This document shows, one piece after another, positions 8,010 through 15,921 of a stretch of DNA of 37,402 nt. Both the position numbers and the translations under genes were made by a program. The notes below the pieces were generated by a model. That model was given only the letters and a program-made list of their open reading frames with translations, was not told where the DNA came from and made no database searches. Position 1 is the stretch's first letter, and each line of letters opens with the position of its first letter. Source of the DNA: an uncultured bacterium (GTDB lineage Bacteria > Verrucomicrobiota > Lentisphaeria > Oligosphaerales > Oligosphaeraceae); contig URJM01000015.1 in NCBI GenBank assembly GCA_900548225.1, positions 1 to 37,402 on the forward strand, in the 5' to 3' direction.

Positions 8010-8030
8010 GACGGGGGAGACGCCCCCGTC
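8010..8030 (+). promoter_or_regulatory. Leader hairpin upstream of mutarotase gene
   Basis: GACGGGGG / CCCCCGTC form a perfect 8-bp GC-rich stem with a 5-nt loop, 39 nt upstream of the ATG at 8070. There is no T run, so it is not a standard terminator. It may stabilise the mRNA or affect translation. Confidence 0.4.
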
Positions 8031-8069
8031 GATATTGCGACGACATCTGTTCACGTTAGGCGGGCGAAT

Positions 8070-8945
8070 ATGATTACACTTCTGAATGGCCGCGGCGGTC
8101 TTCCCGAGATTCACATACAGAACGAGGCAGCGCATTGCGAGATTTCGCTGATGGGCGCCCATCTTCTCAGCTTCATTCCCGCGGGGCGTCGCGAGGTCTT
8201 CTTCCTTTCGGAGAAGTCGGAATACTCCACGACCGGCAAGGCGATTCGCGGCGGCATTCCCGTGTGCTGGCCATGGTTCGGCCCCGCTGACAAGGAGAAG
8301 GTCCCCGCCGCAACCACCGCACACGGATTCATCCGCCAGTGCCTTTGGCGCCTGGTCTCCTGGAAGGAACTGTCCGCTGAGGCCACGGAGGTCGTTCTGG
8401 CAGTCAACGACGACGAGGCGACCCGGCGAATCTGGCCACACGCCTTCGAACTCCGCCTTGAGGTCAAGGTCGGAAAGAGGCTTGAACTCGCCCTGACCAC
8501 CACCAACACAGGAGACGCGCCATTCGCCTTCGAGGAGGCGCTGCATACCTATTATGCGGTGGGAGACTGCCGCGAAATCTCCATCACGGGATTCGACGGA
8601 TGCGAATTTCTCGACAAGGCGCCGGCAAATCCACCCGCCGCGAATCCGCAGAAGGGAGAGGTGACGATTGCCGCCGAAACCGACCGCGTCTACTGCCACT
8701 GCCCGGGCGAGGCCGTCATCAGGGATCCCGTCATGGGCCGCAGCATCCGTATTTCCAAGGAGAACAGCGACACGGGGGTCGTCTGGAACCCCTGGATTGA
8801 CAAATCCCGCAGGATGCCGGACTTCGGTGACCGCGAGTATCTTGGGATGGTCTGTGTCGAGAACTGCAATGTCGGATACGACGGCAGGGTTCTTGCGCCT
8901 GGCGAGAGCCACTCGCTGCGCGTCTCCATTGGGGTTGAAGGGTAG
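8070..8945 (+). CDS. yeaD: D-hexose-6-phosphate mutarotase (YeaD-type aldose 1-epimerase)
   Basis: Interconverts alpha and beta anomers of hexose 6-phosphates in the cytoplasm. It is 291 aa, as in the family. Family motifs are GGIPVCWPWFGP, AHGFIRQ with candidate catalytic H85, VVWNPWIDK and MVCVENCNV with candidate catalytic E264. The frame is open back to 7899, but homology starts only after the ATG at 8070 (MITLLNGRGG), and the upstream stretch contains the leader hairpin. The ribosome binding site is weak. The gene leads a tightly packed group: dedA follows after 27 nt, then the flavodoxin-like gene and ppaC. Confidence 0.9.
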   Translation: MITLLNGRGGLPEIHIQNEAAHCEISLMGAHLLSFIPAGRREVFFLSEKSEYSTTGKAIRGGIPVCWPWFGPADKEKVPAATTAHGFIRQCLWRLVSWKELSAEATEVVLAVNDDEATRRIWPHAFELRLEVKVGKRLELALTTTNTGDAPFAFEEALHTYYAVGDCREISITGFDGCEFLDKAPANPPAANPQKGEVTIAAETDRVYCHCPGEAVIRDPVMGRSIRISKENSDTGVVWNPWIDKSRRMPDFGDREYLGMVCVENCNVGYDGRVLAPGESHSLRVSIGVEG

Positions 8946-8972
8946 CGTCTTCCAAGGCATAGAATCACGGGA

Positions 8973-9632
8973 ATGGATTTTGCCTCTCATCTCGCCCAAT
9001 GGTGCCGGCACGCCAGCACGTGGGGATATCCCGCGGTGATAGCGTTGATGGCCATTGAGAGCTCGTTCATTCCCTTTCCCAGCGAGGTTGTGATGATTCC
9101 CGCGGGCTTTCTGGCTGCGCGAAGCGAGTTGACCCTGGGGAACCCCTGGCTTGACCTCGCCCTGGTCATCATCGCAGGACTGGTCGGCTCCCTGCTCGGA
9201 GCATACATCAACTACTTCCTGGCACTTCGACTCGGAGAACCATTTCTCCGAAAATACGGAAAATACTTCTTCCTGAAGGCGGAGACGCTTGAACGTTCCC
9301 AGGAAATCTTCCGAAAATACGGCGCCCCCGCGACATTCGTCTGCCGACTCCTTCCCGCAATCCGCCAGCTGATCAGCCTCCCTGCGGGACTTGCACGGAT
9401 GCCCTTTGGACAATTCACACTCTATACGGGCTTTGGCGCAGGAATCTGGGGGGCGATTCTTGCTGGGACGGGATTCTTCATCGGACGGAGCACGACCGAC
9501 CTCTCCTACGAAGAGCTGGTCCCCCTCGGAAAGCAGCTCGTCTCCGAACACTACTGGTGGATCATACTCCTGATTGCACTCTTCCTGGCAGGATACTGGA
9601 TTCTGTCAAAATATGTAATGAAAAAGTCATAA
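8973..9632 (+). CDS. DedA family membrane protein
   Basis: 219 aa, polytopic inner-membrane protein. DedA proteins act in envelope homeostasis, and members are implicated in recycling undecaprenyl phosphate or phospholipids across the membrane. Conserved blocks are ESSFIPFPSEVVMIPAG (29-45), with the acidic residues E29 and E38, and FVCRLLPAIRQLISLPAG (122-139) with R125 and R131. Hydrophobic segments are seen at about 18-28, 62-84, 146-168 and 192-212. The start at 8973 lies 27 nt after the mutarotase stop with only GGGA as a possible binding site. It cannot be assigned to a specific paralogue such as YqjA or YohD. Confidence 0.92.
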   Translation: MDFASHLAQWCRHASTWGYPAVIALMAIESSFIPFPSEVVMIPAGFLAARSELTLGNPWLDLALVIIAGLVGSLLGAYINYFLALRLGEPFLRKYGKYFFLKAETLERSQEIFRKYGAPATFVCRLLPAIRQLISLPAGLARMPFGQFTLYTGFGAGIWGAILAGTGFFIGRSTTDLSYEELVPLGKQLVSEHYWWIILLIALFLAGYWILSKYVMKKS

Positions 9633-9648
9633 CCATCTGAATATCAAG

Positions 9649-10320
9649 ATGTTCTATATTACCGTCGCACTGTTGGCGCTGTTTTTTGGGTGGCTTGCGG
9701 TCAGGCTTCTCTCGACGCCTAGGCGCAGGGGTCTTGCCTTCACGGGGCGCATTCCCGGCAATCCCGTGATAGTCGTCTTCAGCGACTCACCGTCGCAGAA
9801 CACCCGCCGTCTTGCCGTGTGGATTCACGAGGCCACAGGCGCCCCCATTGTTCCAATAGAGGTTGCGGTTCCCTATCCCCGCAGCTATCTCAAGTGCGTC
9901 GGGCAGGCGCGGAAGGAGCTGAAGAAAGGCATCCTCCCTGCGTTGAAGGAGGGGACACTGCCGGGGCTTGACGAATACGACGTGGTCTTCCTTGGGACGC
10001 CCGTGTGGTGGGGGACGGCGGCGCCTCCCGTGAAGAGCTTCCTCGAGGCATCCTCCCGTCTCGACGGCAAGACGGTCGTCCCCTTCGTTACACATGGCGG
10101 CGGGGGCGCCGGGCATACCTTCGAAGACCTCAGGAAATCATGTCCAGGGGCGTCCTTCAAGGAGGGCATCTCCCTTTTCGGAAGCGACATTGTGGACAGG
10201 TCCCTTGGCCGCACCATAGAGGACAGGGTCTCGCCAGACGCGGTCGCCTCGTGGCTTAATCGAATCTTTCCCGGAGCGGAGCCGGGCGAGGAAGCGTCCC
10301 CCAGGGAGGAACAGCGATGA
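9649..10320 (+). CDS. Membrane-tethered flavodoxin-like protein
   Basis: 223 aa. One hydrophobic segment at about residues 3-20 is followed by a flavodoxin fold of the Flavodoxin_4 type. The FMN phosphate loop is at residues 45-52 (SDSPSQNT), and the flavin-contact loops are GTPVWWGTAAPPV (about 116-128) and FVTHGGGGAGHTF (about 149-161). Such proteins carry electrons or act as small quinone/flavin reductases; the N-terminal anchor would hold this one at the membrane. The stop overlaps the start of ppaC (ATGA at 10317-10320), implying translational coupling. The redox partner is not evident. Confidence 0.85.
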   Translation: MFYITVALLALFFGWLAVRLLSTPRRRGLAFTGRIPGNPVIVVFSDSPSQNTRRLAVWIHEATGAPIVPIEVAVPYPRSYLKCVGQARKELKKGILPALKEGTLPGLDEYDVVFLGTPVWWGTAAPPVKSFLEASSRLDGKTVVPFVTHGGGGAGHTFEDLRKSCPGASFKEGISLFGSDIVDRSLGRTIEDRVSPDAVASWLNRIFPGAEPGEEASPREEQR

Positions 10321-11993
10321 ACGACAGCAAGAAGATCTTCGTCTCAGGCCATAGAAACCCCGACATCGACTCGATTGCCGCGGCAATTGCCTTGGCGGAG
10401 CTGCGCCGACGCCAGGGGCTCGGGAATGTGATTCCACTGTGCCCCGGGGTCATCTCCGAGCGGACGAGATTTCTCCTCGACCGTTTCCACCTGCCGACTC
10501 CCCAGACCAGGAGCGACGTCTATGTCCGCGTCTCCGACATAATGGAGTCGAACCCCGCGGTCATTCCCTCTGGCGACACCCTGTGGGAGGGATTTGAGGT
10601 TTTGCGTGAAACTGGCTTTCCCCGCCTGCCCGTCGTCGACTCCGCCGGCATCTATCTTGGGATGTTGAGCCCGATGGGGGTTCTTGACAGGCTTCTTGGG
10701 CTGGGAGACTCGGCCGAAAACCAGCACCTTGCTTCGCGGGAGGTCTTCGCCTCGGTGAATTTGATGGCACGTGCGCTTGACGCCACCCCCGTGACGGCCG
10801 CCAGCCCCGACACAATCCAGAAGTTCATCGTCTACGTCGCCGCAATGCGCGTGGACTCCTTTGACGCGCATCTCCCATGGGAGGAGAAGGGGGCGCTCGC
10901 AGTAATCGTTGGCGACCGCCCGGACATCCAGGAACACGTAATCTCCAGGGGAGTCCGGCTTCTCATTGTCACTGGCGGGCATCCTGTGGAGTCCCGCCTT
11001 GTCGAACTTGCCGTCCAGAAAGGGGTGACGATTCTCGAGAGCCCAGGCGACTCGGCGCAGGTAATCAGGCGGCTCGCCTTCTCGATGCCCGTGGAAATGG
11101 CTGGCCTGCGGGGACAGGCCTTCGTCCTCTCCCCCGACGACCGCCTGCGGGATGTCTCCCACAAGATCAGCAACCGCCTCGAGGATGTAATCCCCGTCCT
11201 CAACGCGGACCGTACCCTTGCGGGGATTGTCACGAAGAAGGACGTTGCGCAGCCGCCACCTTTCGAGATGATTCTTGTGGACCACAACGAGATTGAGCAG
11301 AGTCTTCCCGGTGTCGAGCTGCTGCCCGTCATAGAGGTTGTCGACCACCACCGCCTCAAGACCATGCCCACGGACCAGCCGATACGATTCACGGCGGATG
11401 TCGTCGGCTCCACGTGCACCCTCGTGGCAAAGATGTACCGTGATGCGGGGGAGTCCCTCTCCGCGTCCCTTGCCGGGCTTCTTCTGGCGGGGGTCGTAAC
11501 CGATACCCTGAATCTCAAGAGCCCGACTTCTACCGACCGCGATGCAAAGACCGTGACCTGGCTGGAAAAGATTGCAGGATGCTCAGGAACGGAACTTATG
11601 GCGGAACTCGCCACCATCGAATCGCCACTGGCATCGAAAAACGCAACGGATGTCCTCAATGGCGACCGCAAGTGCTACAGCGAGGGAACAATCACATTCG
11701 CATTGGCACAGGTGGAGGAGACAAATCTACAGCTGCTGGCAGAGCGACGCCAGGAACTCGAGGAGGCAATGAAGGATATCATGCGCGATGAAAAGCTCGA
11801 CTTCATCGGACTGATGGTCACCGACGCCGTCATGGAGGTCTCAAGGCTCCTGCTACTCGCCCCTAAGAGCATTGCCCTGGCACTGCCATATAAGCAAATC
11901 GGGGAGAATATCTACGATATGACAGGTGTCCTCTCCAGAAAAAAACAACTCCTCCCGCAAATTCTCGCCGCAATCCGGGAAAGAGAAAAGTAG
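10317..11993 (+). CDS. ppaC: Family II manganese-dependent inorganic pyrophosphatase with regulatory CBS-DRTGG insert
   Basis: Hydrolyses pyrophosphate in the cytoplasm. At 558 aa it is far longer than plain family II enzymes (about 310), matching the CBS-PPase subgroup. The DHH domain is split: GHRNPDIDS at the N-terminus (H12, D16, D18), then a regulatory insert at about 63-305 holding CBS1, a DRTGG-like domain and CBS2, then VDHNE (D322, H323) and VVDHH (D343, H344, H345). The DHHA2 domain ends with SRKKQLLP, the substrate-binding signature. CBS domains in this family bind adenine nucleotides, so activity is probably tuned by energy charge. AGGGAGGA precedes the ATG, which overlaps the flavodoxin gene by 4 nt. 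Confidence 0.95.
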   Translation: MNDSKKIFVSGHRNPDIDSIAAAIALAELRRRQGLGNVIPLCPGVISERTRFLLDRFHLPTPQTRSDVYVRVSDIMESNPAVIPSGDTLWEGFEVLRETGFPRLPVVDSAGIYLGMLSPMGVLDRLLGLGDSAENQHLASREVFASVNLMARALDATPVTAASPDTIQKFIVYVAAMRVDSFDAHLPWEEKGALAVIVGDRPDIQEHVISRGVRLLIVTGGHPVESRLVELAVQKGVTILESPGDSAQVIRRLAFSMPVEMAGLRGQAFVLSPDDRLRDVSHKISNRLEDVIPVLNADRTLAGIVTKKDVAQPPPFEMILVDHNEIEQSLPGVELLPVIEVVDHHRLKTMPTDQPIRFTADVVGSTCTLVAKMYRDAGESLSASLAGLLLAGVVTDTLNLKSPTSTDRDAKTVTWLEKIAGCSGTELMAELATIESPLASKNATDVLNGDRKCYSEGTITFALAQVEETNLQLLAERRQELEEAMKDIMRDEKLDFIGLMVTDAVMEVSRLLLLAPKSIALALPYKQIGENIYDMTGVLSRKKQLLPQILAAIREREK

Positions 11994-11998
11994 GAGGA

Positions 11999-12315
11999 GT
12001 AGAGAGTAGGGAGAAGAAAGAAGAAGGTAGTGCGTGGTCACTTTGCAGTGGGCTTCCATAGTAGAGAGTAGGGAGAAGAAAGAAGAAGGTAGTGCGTGGC
12101 TGGCGCGCGTGAGCGCGCCTCGCGCGGCAGAATCGCCGTGCGATCCCTGTGTGAATCCCTCTCTGACCTCTCCCTGCGCGGCAGAATCGCCGTGCGATCC
12201 CTGTGTGAATCCTTCTCTGACCTCTACCTGCACGGCAGAATCGCCGCGCTCAATGGAAGCCCACTGCAAAGTGACCACGCACTACCTTCTACCTTCTACC
12301 CTCTTCTCCCTACTA
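11999..12315. repeat. Nested repeat cassette between convergent genes
   Basis: It fills nearly the whole gap between the stop of ppaC (11993) and the stop of melA (12313-12315). (a) A 39-nt direct repeat rich in GA, at 11999-12037 and 12061-12099. (b) A perfect 38-nt inverted repeat, 12022-12059 with 12253-12290, extended outward by TAGGGAGAAG at 12007-12016 and its complement near 12303-12312. (c) Inside, 54-nt tandem repeats. In RNA the 38-nt arms would form a very stable stem around a loop of about 190 nt. It has no transposase and no convincing own gene. It may be a MITE-like or other mobile repeat, or a bidirectional transcription barrier. Confidence 0.85.
12122..12248. repeat. 54-nt tandem repeat, about 2.3 copies
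   Basis: Copies at 12122-12175 and 12176-12229 differ at two positions; a partial third runs from 12230 to about 12248. Each full copy holds the small dyad ATCGC-CGT-GCGAT. 54 nt is a multiple of three, so an 18-residue repeat appears in the minus-strand frame (GDSAxQxEVREGFTQGSH). No ribosome binding site or family supports a protein. Confidence 0.85.
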
Positions 12316-13689
12316 CTTATATTTTGGCAGCATGTCGCCGTGGGCCTTGATGAGGTCGTCGCACATTGCCTTGATGTCGTCGATGCTCAGTTCCGCCGCC
12401 GTATGCGGGTCCAGCATCGCCGCCTGGTAGATATGGTCCTTCTTTTGGGTGAGTGCGGCCTCGATTGTCAGCAGCTGGACATTGATATTCGTCATGTTCA
12501 TTGCCGCGCACTGGACGGGGAGTCGTCCGACGTATGTTCCATGGATTCCCTTCGAGTTCACCAGGCACGGGACTTCGACCACTGCATCTGCCGGCAGATT
12601 TGAAATCAGGCCATTGTTCAGGACATTTGCCCCGATTTGCCTTGGCGTATTCGTGACGACCGAGTCCATGATTGCGGAGCCGTATTCAATCGAGAGCTTG
12701 TGTTCGAGAGTCGCCTTGTTCTTGAGGTCGGCGTACTCCTTCTTCCAGCCTGCGATCTGGTTGACGCACCTGCGCGGGTATTCGTCAAGCGGGATTCCGT
12801 ACTGGTCGATGAGTTCGGGATACTTGCTCTTGATCCAGAAGGGGGCGTATTCCGCATTGTGTTCGCTGGACTCTGTCACATAGTATCCAAAGTCCTCAAT
12901 CATCTGGAGGCGCACCAGGTCGTATGCAGTCGCCTTCGGGTGCTTCGCGTTGCCGCGATGCTTCTTCACCTGCGCCTTGGCGAGGCGTTTGAGTTCGGGA
13001 TAGACGTCCTTCCCGTCGCGGGTGACCTCCAGGAGCCACGCCATGTGGTTGATTCCGGCAATCAGCCCGCTGTATCCGTAGTCTTCCGCGAGATAGCCGG
13101 CGTCAAGCTGTTCCTTTGTCACGAGTCCTAGTCCCCAGAGGAGGCAGGTGATGCATACCTGCACGCTGTGGCAGAGTCCCACGGTCTTGACCGAGCTTCC
13201 GCGAAGCATCGCGCCTGTGAGCATCGCCATCGGGTTGGTGTAGTTCAGGAACCATGCGTCGGGGCAGACCTTCTCGATGTCACGCGCAAAGTCCATCATC
13301 ACGGGAATGGTCCTCAGCGCACGGAAGATGCCGCCGATTCCAAGCGTGTCGCCAATGGTCTGCCTCAGGCCGTACTTCTTGGGAATCTCGAAGTCGATGA
13401 CCGTCGAGGGCTCGTAGCCGCCAACCTGGATTGCGTTGACAATGAAGTCTGCCCCCTTCAGCGCGGCGGCGCGCTTCTCGACGCCAAGGTAGCACCTGAT
13501 CCTGGCGCGGTTTTCGTTGAAGGAGGAATTCATCTTCTCAAGAATCGCCTTAGACTCCTTCAGACGGGTGCCGTCGATGTCGTAGAGCGCAATCTCAGAG
13601 TCCCTCAACGACTCCCTGCACATGCAGTCGCCCAGAACATTGCGGCAGAAGACCGTGCTTCCAGCCCCGAGAAATGTGATTTTCGCCAT
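12313..13689 (-). CDS. melA: Alpha-galactosidase, glycoside hydrolase family 4 (MelA)
   Basis: Releases galactose from alpha-galactosides such as melibiose in the cytoplasm, by the NAD+- and metal-dependent redox mechanism of GH4. It is 458 aa, as in E. coli MelA, to which it is closely similar by eye. The NAD-binding turn LGAGST is at residues 7-12. Substrate/metal blocks are GGYEPSTVIDFE, DTLGIGGIFRALRTIP (which separates alpha-galactosidases from other GH4 enzymes), NYTNPM (149-154), GLCHSV with C173 and H174, and GINHMAW with H215. TESSEH and PLDEYPRRC follow. It ends directly at the repeat cassette and diverges from the DUF4380-like gene. Confidence 0.95.
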   Translation of the reverse strand: MAKITFLGAGSTVFCRNVLGDCMCRESLRDSEIALYDIDGTRLKESKAILEKMNSSFNENRARIRCYLGVEKRAAALKGADFIVNAIQVGGYEPSTVIDFEIPKKYGLRQTIGDTLGIGGIFRALRTIPVMMDFARDIEKVCPDAWFLNYTNPMAMLTGAMLRGSSVKTVGLCHSVQVCITCLLWGLGLVTKEQLDAGYLAEDYGYSGLIAGINHMAWLLEVTRDGKDVYPELKRLAKAQVKKHRGNAKHPKATAYDLVRLQMIEDFGYYVTESSEHNAEYAPFWIKSKYPELIDQYGIPLDEYPRRCVNQIAGWKKEYADLKNKATLEHKLSIEYGSAIMDSVVTNTPRQIGANVLNNGLISNLPADAVVEVPCLVNSKGIHGTYVGRLPVQCAAMNMTNINVQLLTIEAALTQKKDHIYQAAMLDPHTAAELSIDDIKAMCDDLIKAHGDMLPKYK

Positions 13690-13782
13690 GCTTTGAATGC
13701 TGAAGTGAATTAAAAGAAAAAGAGACCAGGCGACATGCCTGACTCAAGGGAAAATGTATCCCGGCAATGTTCTTTTTTTGGG

Positions 13783-13818
13783 AAAAACTAGCGCATTCCG
13801 AAAAATGCATTACTTTTT
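13783..13818. promoter_or_regulatory. Imperfect dyad in the melA / DUF4380 divergent region
   Basis: Two 15-nt arms (13783-13797 and 13804-13818) pair at 12 of 15 positions around CCGAAA, within the 195-bp region between the divergent genes. Mismatches are C-C and C-A, with one G-T. It may be an operator for a sugar-responsive regulator. With its T run it could instead be a hairpin in an RNA. No convincing -35/-10 pair is seen in this region on either strand. Confidence 0.35.
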
Positions 13819-13884
13819 GTCTGGTTGTTGAGTTTGACCCTACCTAAACACGTAACCACCTTGCAAAGGATATCCCGAACAGCC

Positions 13885-15084
13885 ATGTCCCATTTGAAGA
13901 AATGCACCGTCGGCCCCTATAAGAACTGCGTTGAAATCAAGTCAGGGGAGCTGCGCCTGGCCGTCACGACCGACGTCGGGCCCAGAATCATCGGCTGCTT
14001 CATTGGCGAGAAGAGCAAATTCAACCACTTCGCAGTCCTGCCGCCCACTACATTCAAGGCCTCGGACAACGGATTCGCGCTCTATGGCGGACACCGCATC
14101 TGGCACTCCCCGGAAGCCCTCCCCAGAACCTACGAGCCCGACAATGTGAAGGTCGACTACTTCCACCATGACGACATGCATATCTTCACCACGAAATGCT
14201 TCAAGGAGACGGGCATCGTCAAGCAGCTTGCCATCAGGGTGCTACAGGGAAGCATGGTCGAGGTGTCAAACACCATCTTCAACGCCGGCGACTGGGAGAT
14301 TGAGCTGGCGCCCTGGACCCTTGCGCTGATGGCGCCGGGCGGCAAGTGCATCATGCCATACGCCGGCGCCCCCGACGACAGCCCATACGCGCCAAACGCC
14401 ACCCTGAATCTCTGGCCATACACGAACATCAAGGACAAGAGACTCGCCATCGGCAAAGAGTACATCATCGTCAGCCATGACCCGAAGGTCGAAGCGCCGC
14501 TCAAGATCGGATGCAACAACACACAGGCCTGGGTCGCATACGTCAACAACAACCAGGCGCTCATCAAGCAATTCTGCTACGATTTCGATAGCAGGTACCC
14601 CGACATGGGATGCTCCTCGGAGTGCTACGCAAACAATCTCTTCACCGAGATGGAAGCGCTGGGACCACTCGAAAGACTCAAGCCAGGACAAGCCACCACG
14701 CTCGTCGAATACTGGCAGCCACTCGACAACCTCCCCGAAATCAAGACCGAAAAGGATGTCACGAACCATATCCTGGGCAATATGATTGACATCGACATGG
14801 ATGATGACGAATACGGGGAAGATGAGTGCTGCTGCGGACACCACCACCACGCCTGCGATGACGACGAGGAGGACGACGGATTCCCCTGGGATTCTTTTGA
14901 AGACGAGGATGAAGAGGATGAAGAATTCCCATTCGCCAACCTGACGGACGAGGACATGCATCCTTTCGCAGGCGCGAAGGAGGAGGAGGAGGTGATTGAC
15001 GTCACCCCCGAAAAGCCCGCCAAGAAGAAGGCCAAGGCGGCGAAGAAGAACGACAAGAAGAAGTCGAAGAAGTCAGGAAAGTAA
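13885..15084 (+). CDS. DUF4380-like protein with metal-ligand-rich acidic tail
   Basis: 399 aa from the ATG at 13885 (AAAGGA lies 14 nt upstream; an ATG at 13825 in the same frame adds 20 unconserved residues). Residues 1-285 form a beta-rich domain resembling DUF4380, related to the galactose-mutarotase-like supersandwich: LAVTTDVGPRIIGCF, YGGHRIWHSPE, LAPWTLALMAPGG. A role in sugar binding or epimerisation would fit melA and fucI nearby, but activity is unproven. The tail is odd. Residues 303-375 are mostly Asp/Glu and contain the cluster CCCGHHHHAC (315-324); residues 378-399 are nearly all Lys/Ala/Ser. No signal peptide is seen, so it is probably cytoplasmic. The tail has the composition of a disordered metal-binding or partner-binding segment. 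Confidence 0.7.
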   Translation: MSHLKKCTVGPYKNCVEIKSGELRLAVTTDVGPRIIGCFIGEKSKFNHFAVLPPTTFKASDNGFALYGGHRIWHSPEALPRTYEPDNVKVDYFHHDDMHIFTTKCFKETGIVKQLAIRVLQGSMVEVSNTIFNAGDWEIELAPWTLALMAPGGKCIMPYAGAPDDSPYAPNATLNLWPYTNIKDKRLAIGKEYIIVSHDPKVEAPLKIGCNNTQAWVAYVNNNQALIKQFCYDFDSRYPDMGCSSECYANNLFTEMEALGPLERLKPGQATTLVEYWQPLDNLPEIKTEKDVTNHILGNMIDIDMDDDEYGEDECCCGHHHHACDDDEEDDGFPWDSFEDEDEEDEEFPFANLTDEDMHPFAGAKEEEEVIDVTPEKPAKKKAKAAKKNDKKKSKKSGK

Positions 15085-15154
15085 AGCGTCCCGCCCACCT
15101 GCCGTGCGGACGCAGCCACAACCACAACGCCCGTCCACATGCCCAGAAACCAGG

Positions 15155-15913
15155 ATGCCCGAACCCACCTCCAATGAACGACGGCCGCTTTTGCTGATAG
15201 CGGACAGCCATGTGCGGTCTGGCAAGAACTCCTTCGGGGCGTTCTTCCAGATGCTCTCGTGGATTGAGACCACCAACTACGATGTCGTCTTCCTAGGCGA
15301 CATCATGGAGCTTTGGATTGGGCTGAAGGGGTACGAGGAGGAGATACACAAGCGGTTCCTTTCGTGGTGCGCCGCCGAGAAGAAACACCGGAAGATCTAC
15401 TTCCTCGAGGGGAATCACGAGTACTTCGTGCTGCCCGGCCACGCCCGCTACTTCACGAAGGCGGCGCATGACGAGCTTCGCATCGGCGGCCTTCTCCTGA
15501 CCCACGGCGACACCCTCGCCGCCACCCCCGCGCATCTGCGCTTCAGATGGTGGTGCAAAAGCCGCCTTGCATGGTTCCTCCTCCGGTTCATGCCCTTCGC
15601 AAAGTCCTGCGTAAGGCTGATCAAGCGCAAGCTGGAACGCAGGAGCCGGATGCGCAAGAAGGCATTCCCCGAAAGGGCGCTCTCCTCATGGAGCGCCGAA
15701 CAATTCCAGTCGAATGCACCGCCAAACGCAATCCTGGCAGGACACTTCCATAAGCAATTCCAAATCAAACGGAAGGACGGCACACTCTTCGCAGTCCTCC
15801 CCGCATGGATGGACAGGGGGGAGGTGGCACTCTATCTCCCCGATGAAAACAAGATTTTTTTCCACAACTGGCACTCGATGAGAGCGCCTAAAAAATGCAA
15901 AGACACAAACTAG
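15155..15913 (+). CDS. Calcineurin-like metallophosphoesterase, UDP-2,3-diacylglucosamine hydrolase (LpxH)-like
   Basis: 252 aa. The five metallophosphoesterase motifs occur in order: D17-x-H19 in LLLIADSHV, GD in FLGDIMELW (D49), GNHE in YFLEGNHEYF (N87, H88), LTHGD, and GHFH in LAGHFHK. The blocks GDIMELWIG and EGNHEY resemble LpxH, which cleaves UDP-diacylglucosamine at the inner membrane face in lipid A synthesis. A basic, hydrophobic stretch after LTHGD (about 128-165) is where LpxH has its membrane-contacting lid. Other roles in this large superfamily cannot be excluded. The frame extends upstream to 14996 inside the preceding gene with an Arg-rich shadow, so the ATG at 15155 is preferred. 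The stop is 8 nt from the fucI start. Confidence 0.7.
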   Translation: MPEPTSNERRPLLLIADSHVRSGKNSFGAFFQMLSWIETTNYDVVFLGDIMELWIGLKGYEEEIHKRFLSWCAAEKKHRKIYFLEGNHEYFVLPGHARYFTKAAHDELRIGGLLLTHGDTLAATPAHLRFRWWCKSRLAWFLLRFMPFAKSCVRLIKRKLERRSRMRKKAFPERALSSWSAEQFQSNAPPNAILAGHFHKQFQIKRKDGTLFAVLPAWMDRGEVALYLPDENKIFFHNWHSMRAPKKCKDTN

Positions 15914-15921
15914 GAGGAATC

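Noticed and set aside
7932..9551. 539-codon minus-strand frame across the mutarotase and DedA genes
   Set aside because: It spans two recognised plus-strand genes and their gap, with no family motif or binding site; it reflects codon bias of the sense genes.
12122..12248. CRISPR-like array
   Set aside because: The units are directly tandem with no unique spacers, there are only two full copies, and no cas genes are nearby.
11853..12278. Minus-strand 141-codon frame encoding an 18-residue repeat
   Set aside because: It overlaps the end of ppaC, lacks a ribosome binding site, and its repeat follows from the 54-nt DNA repeat.
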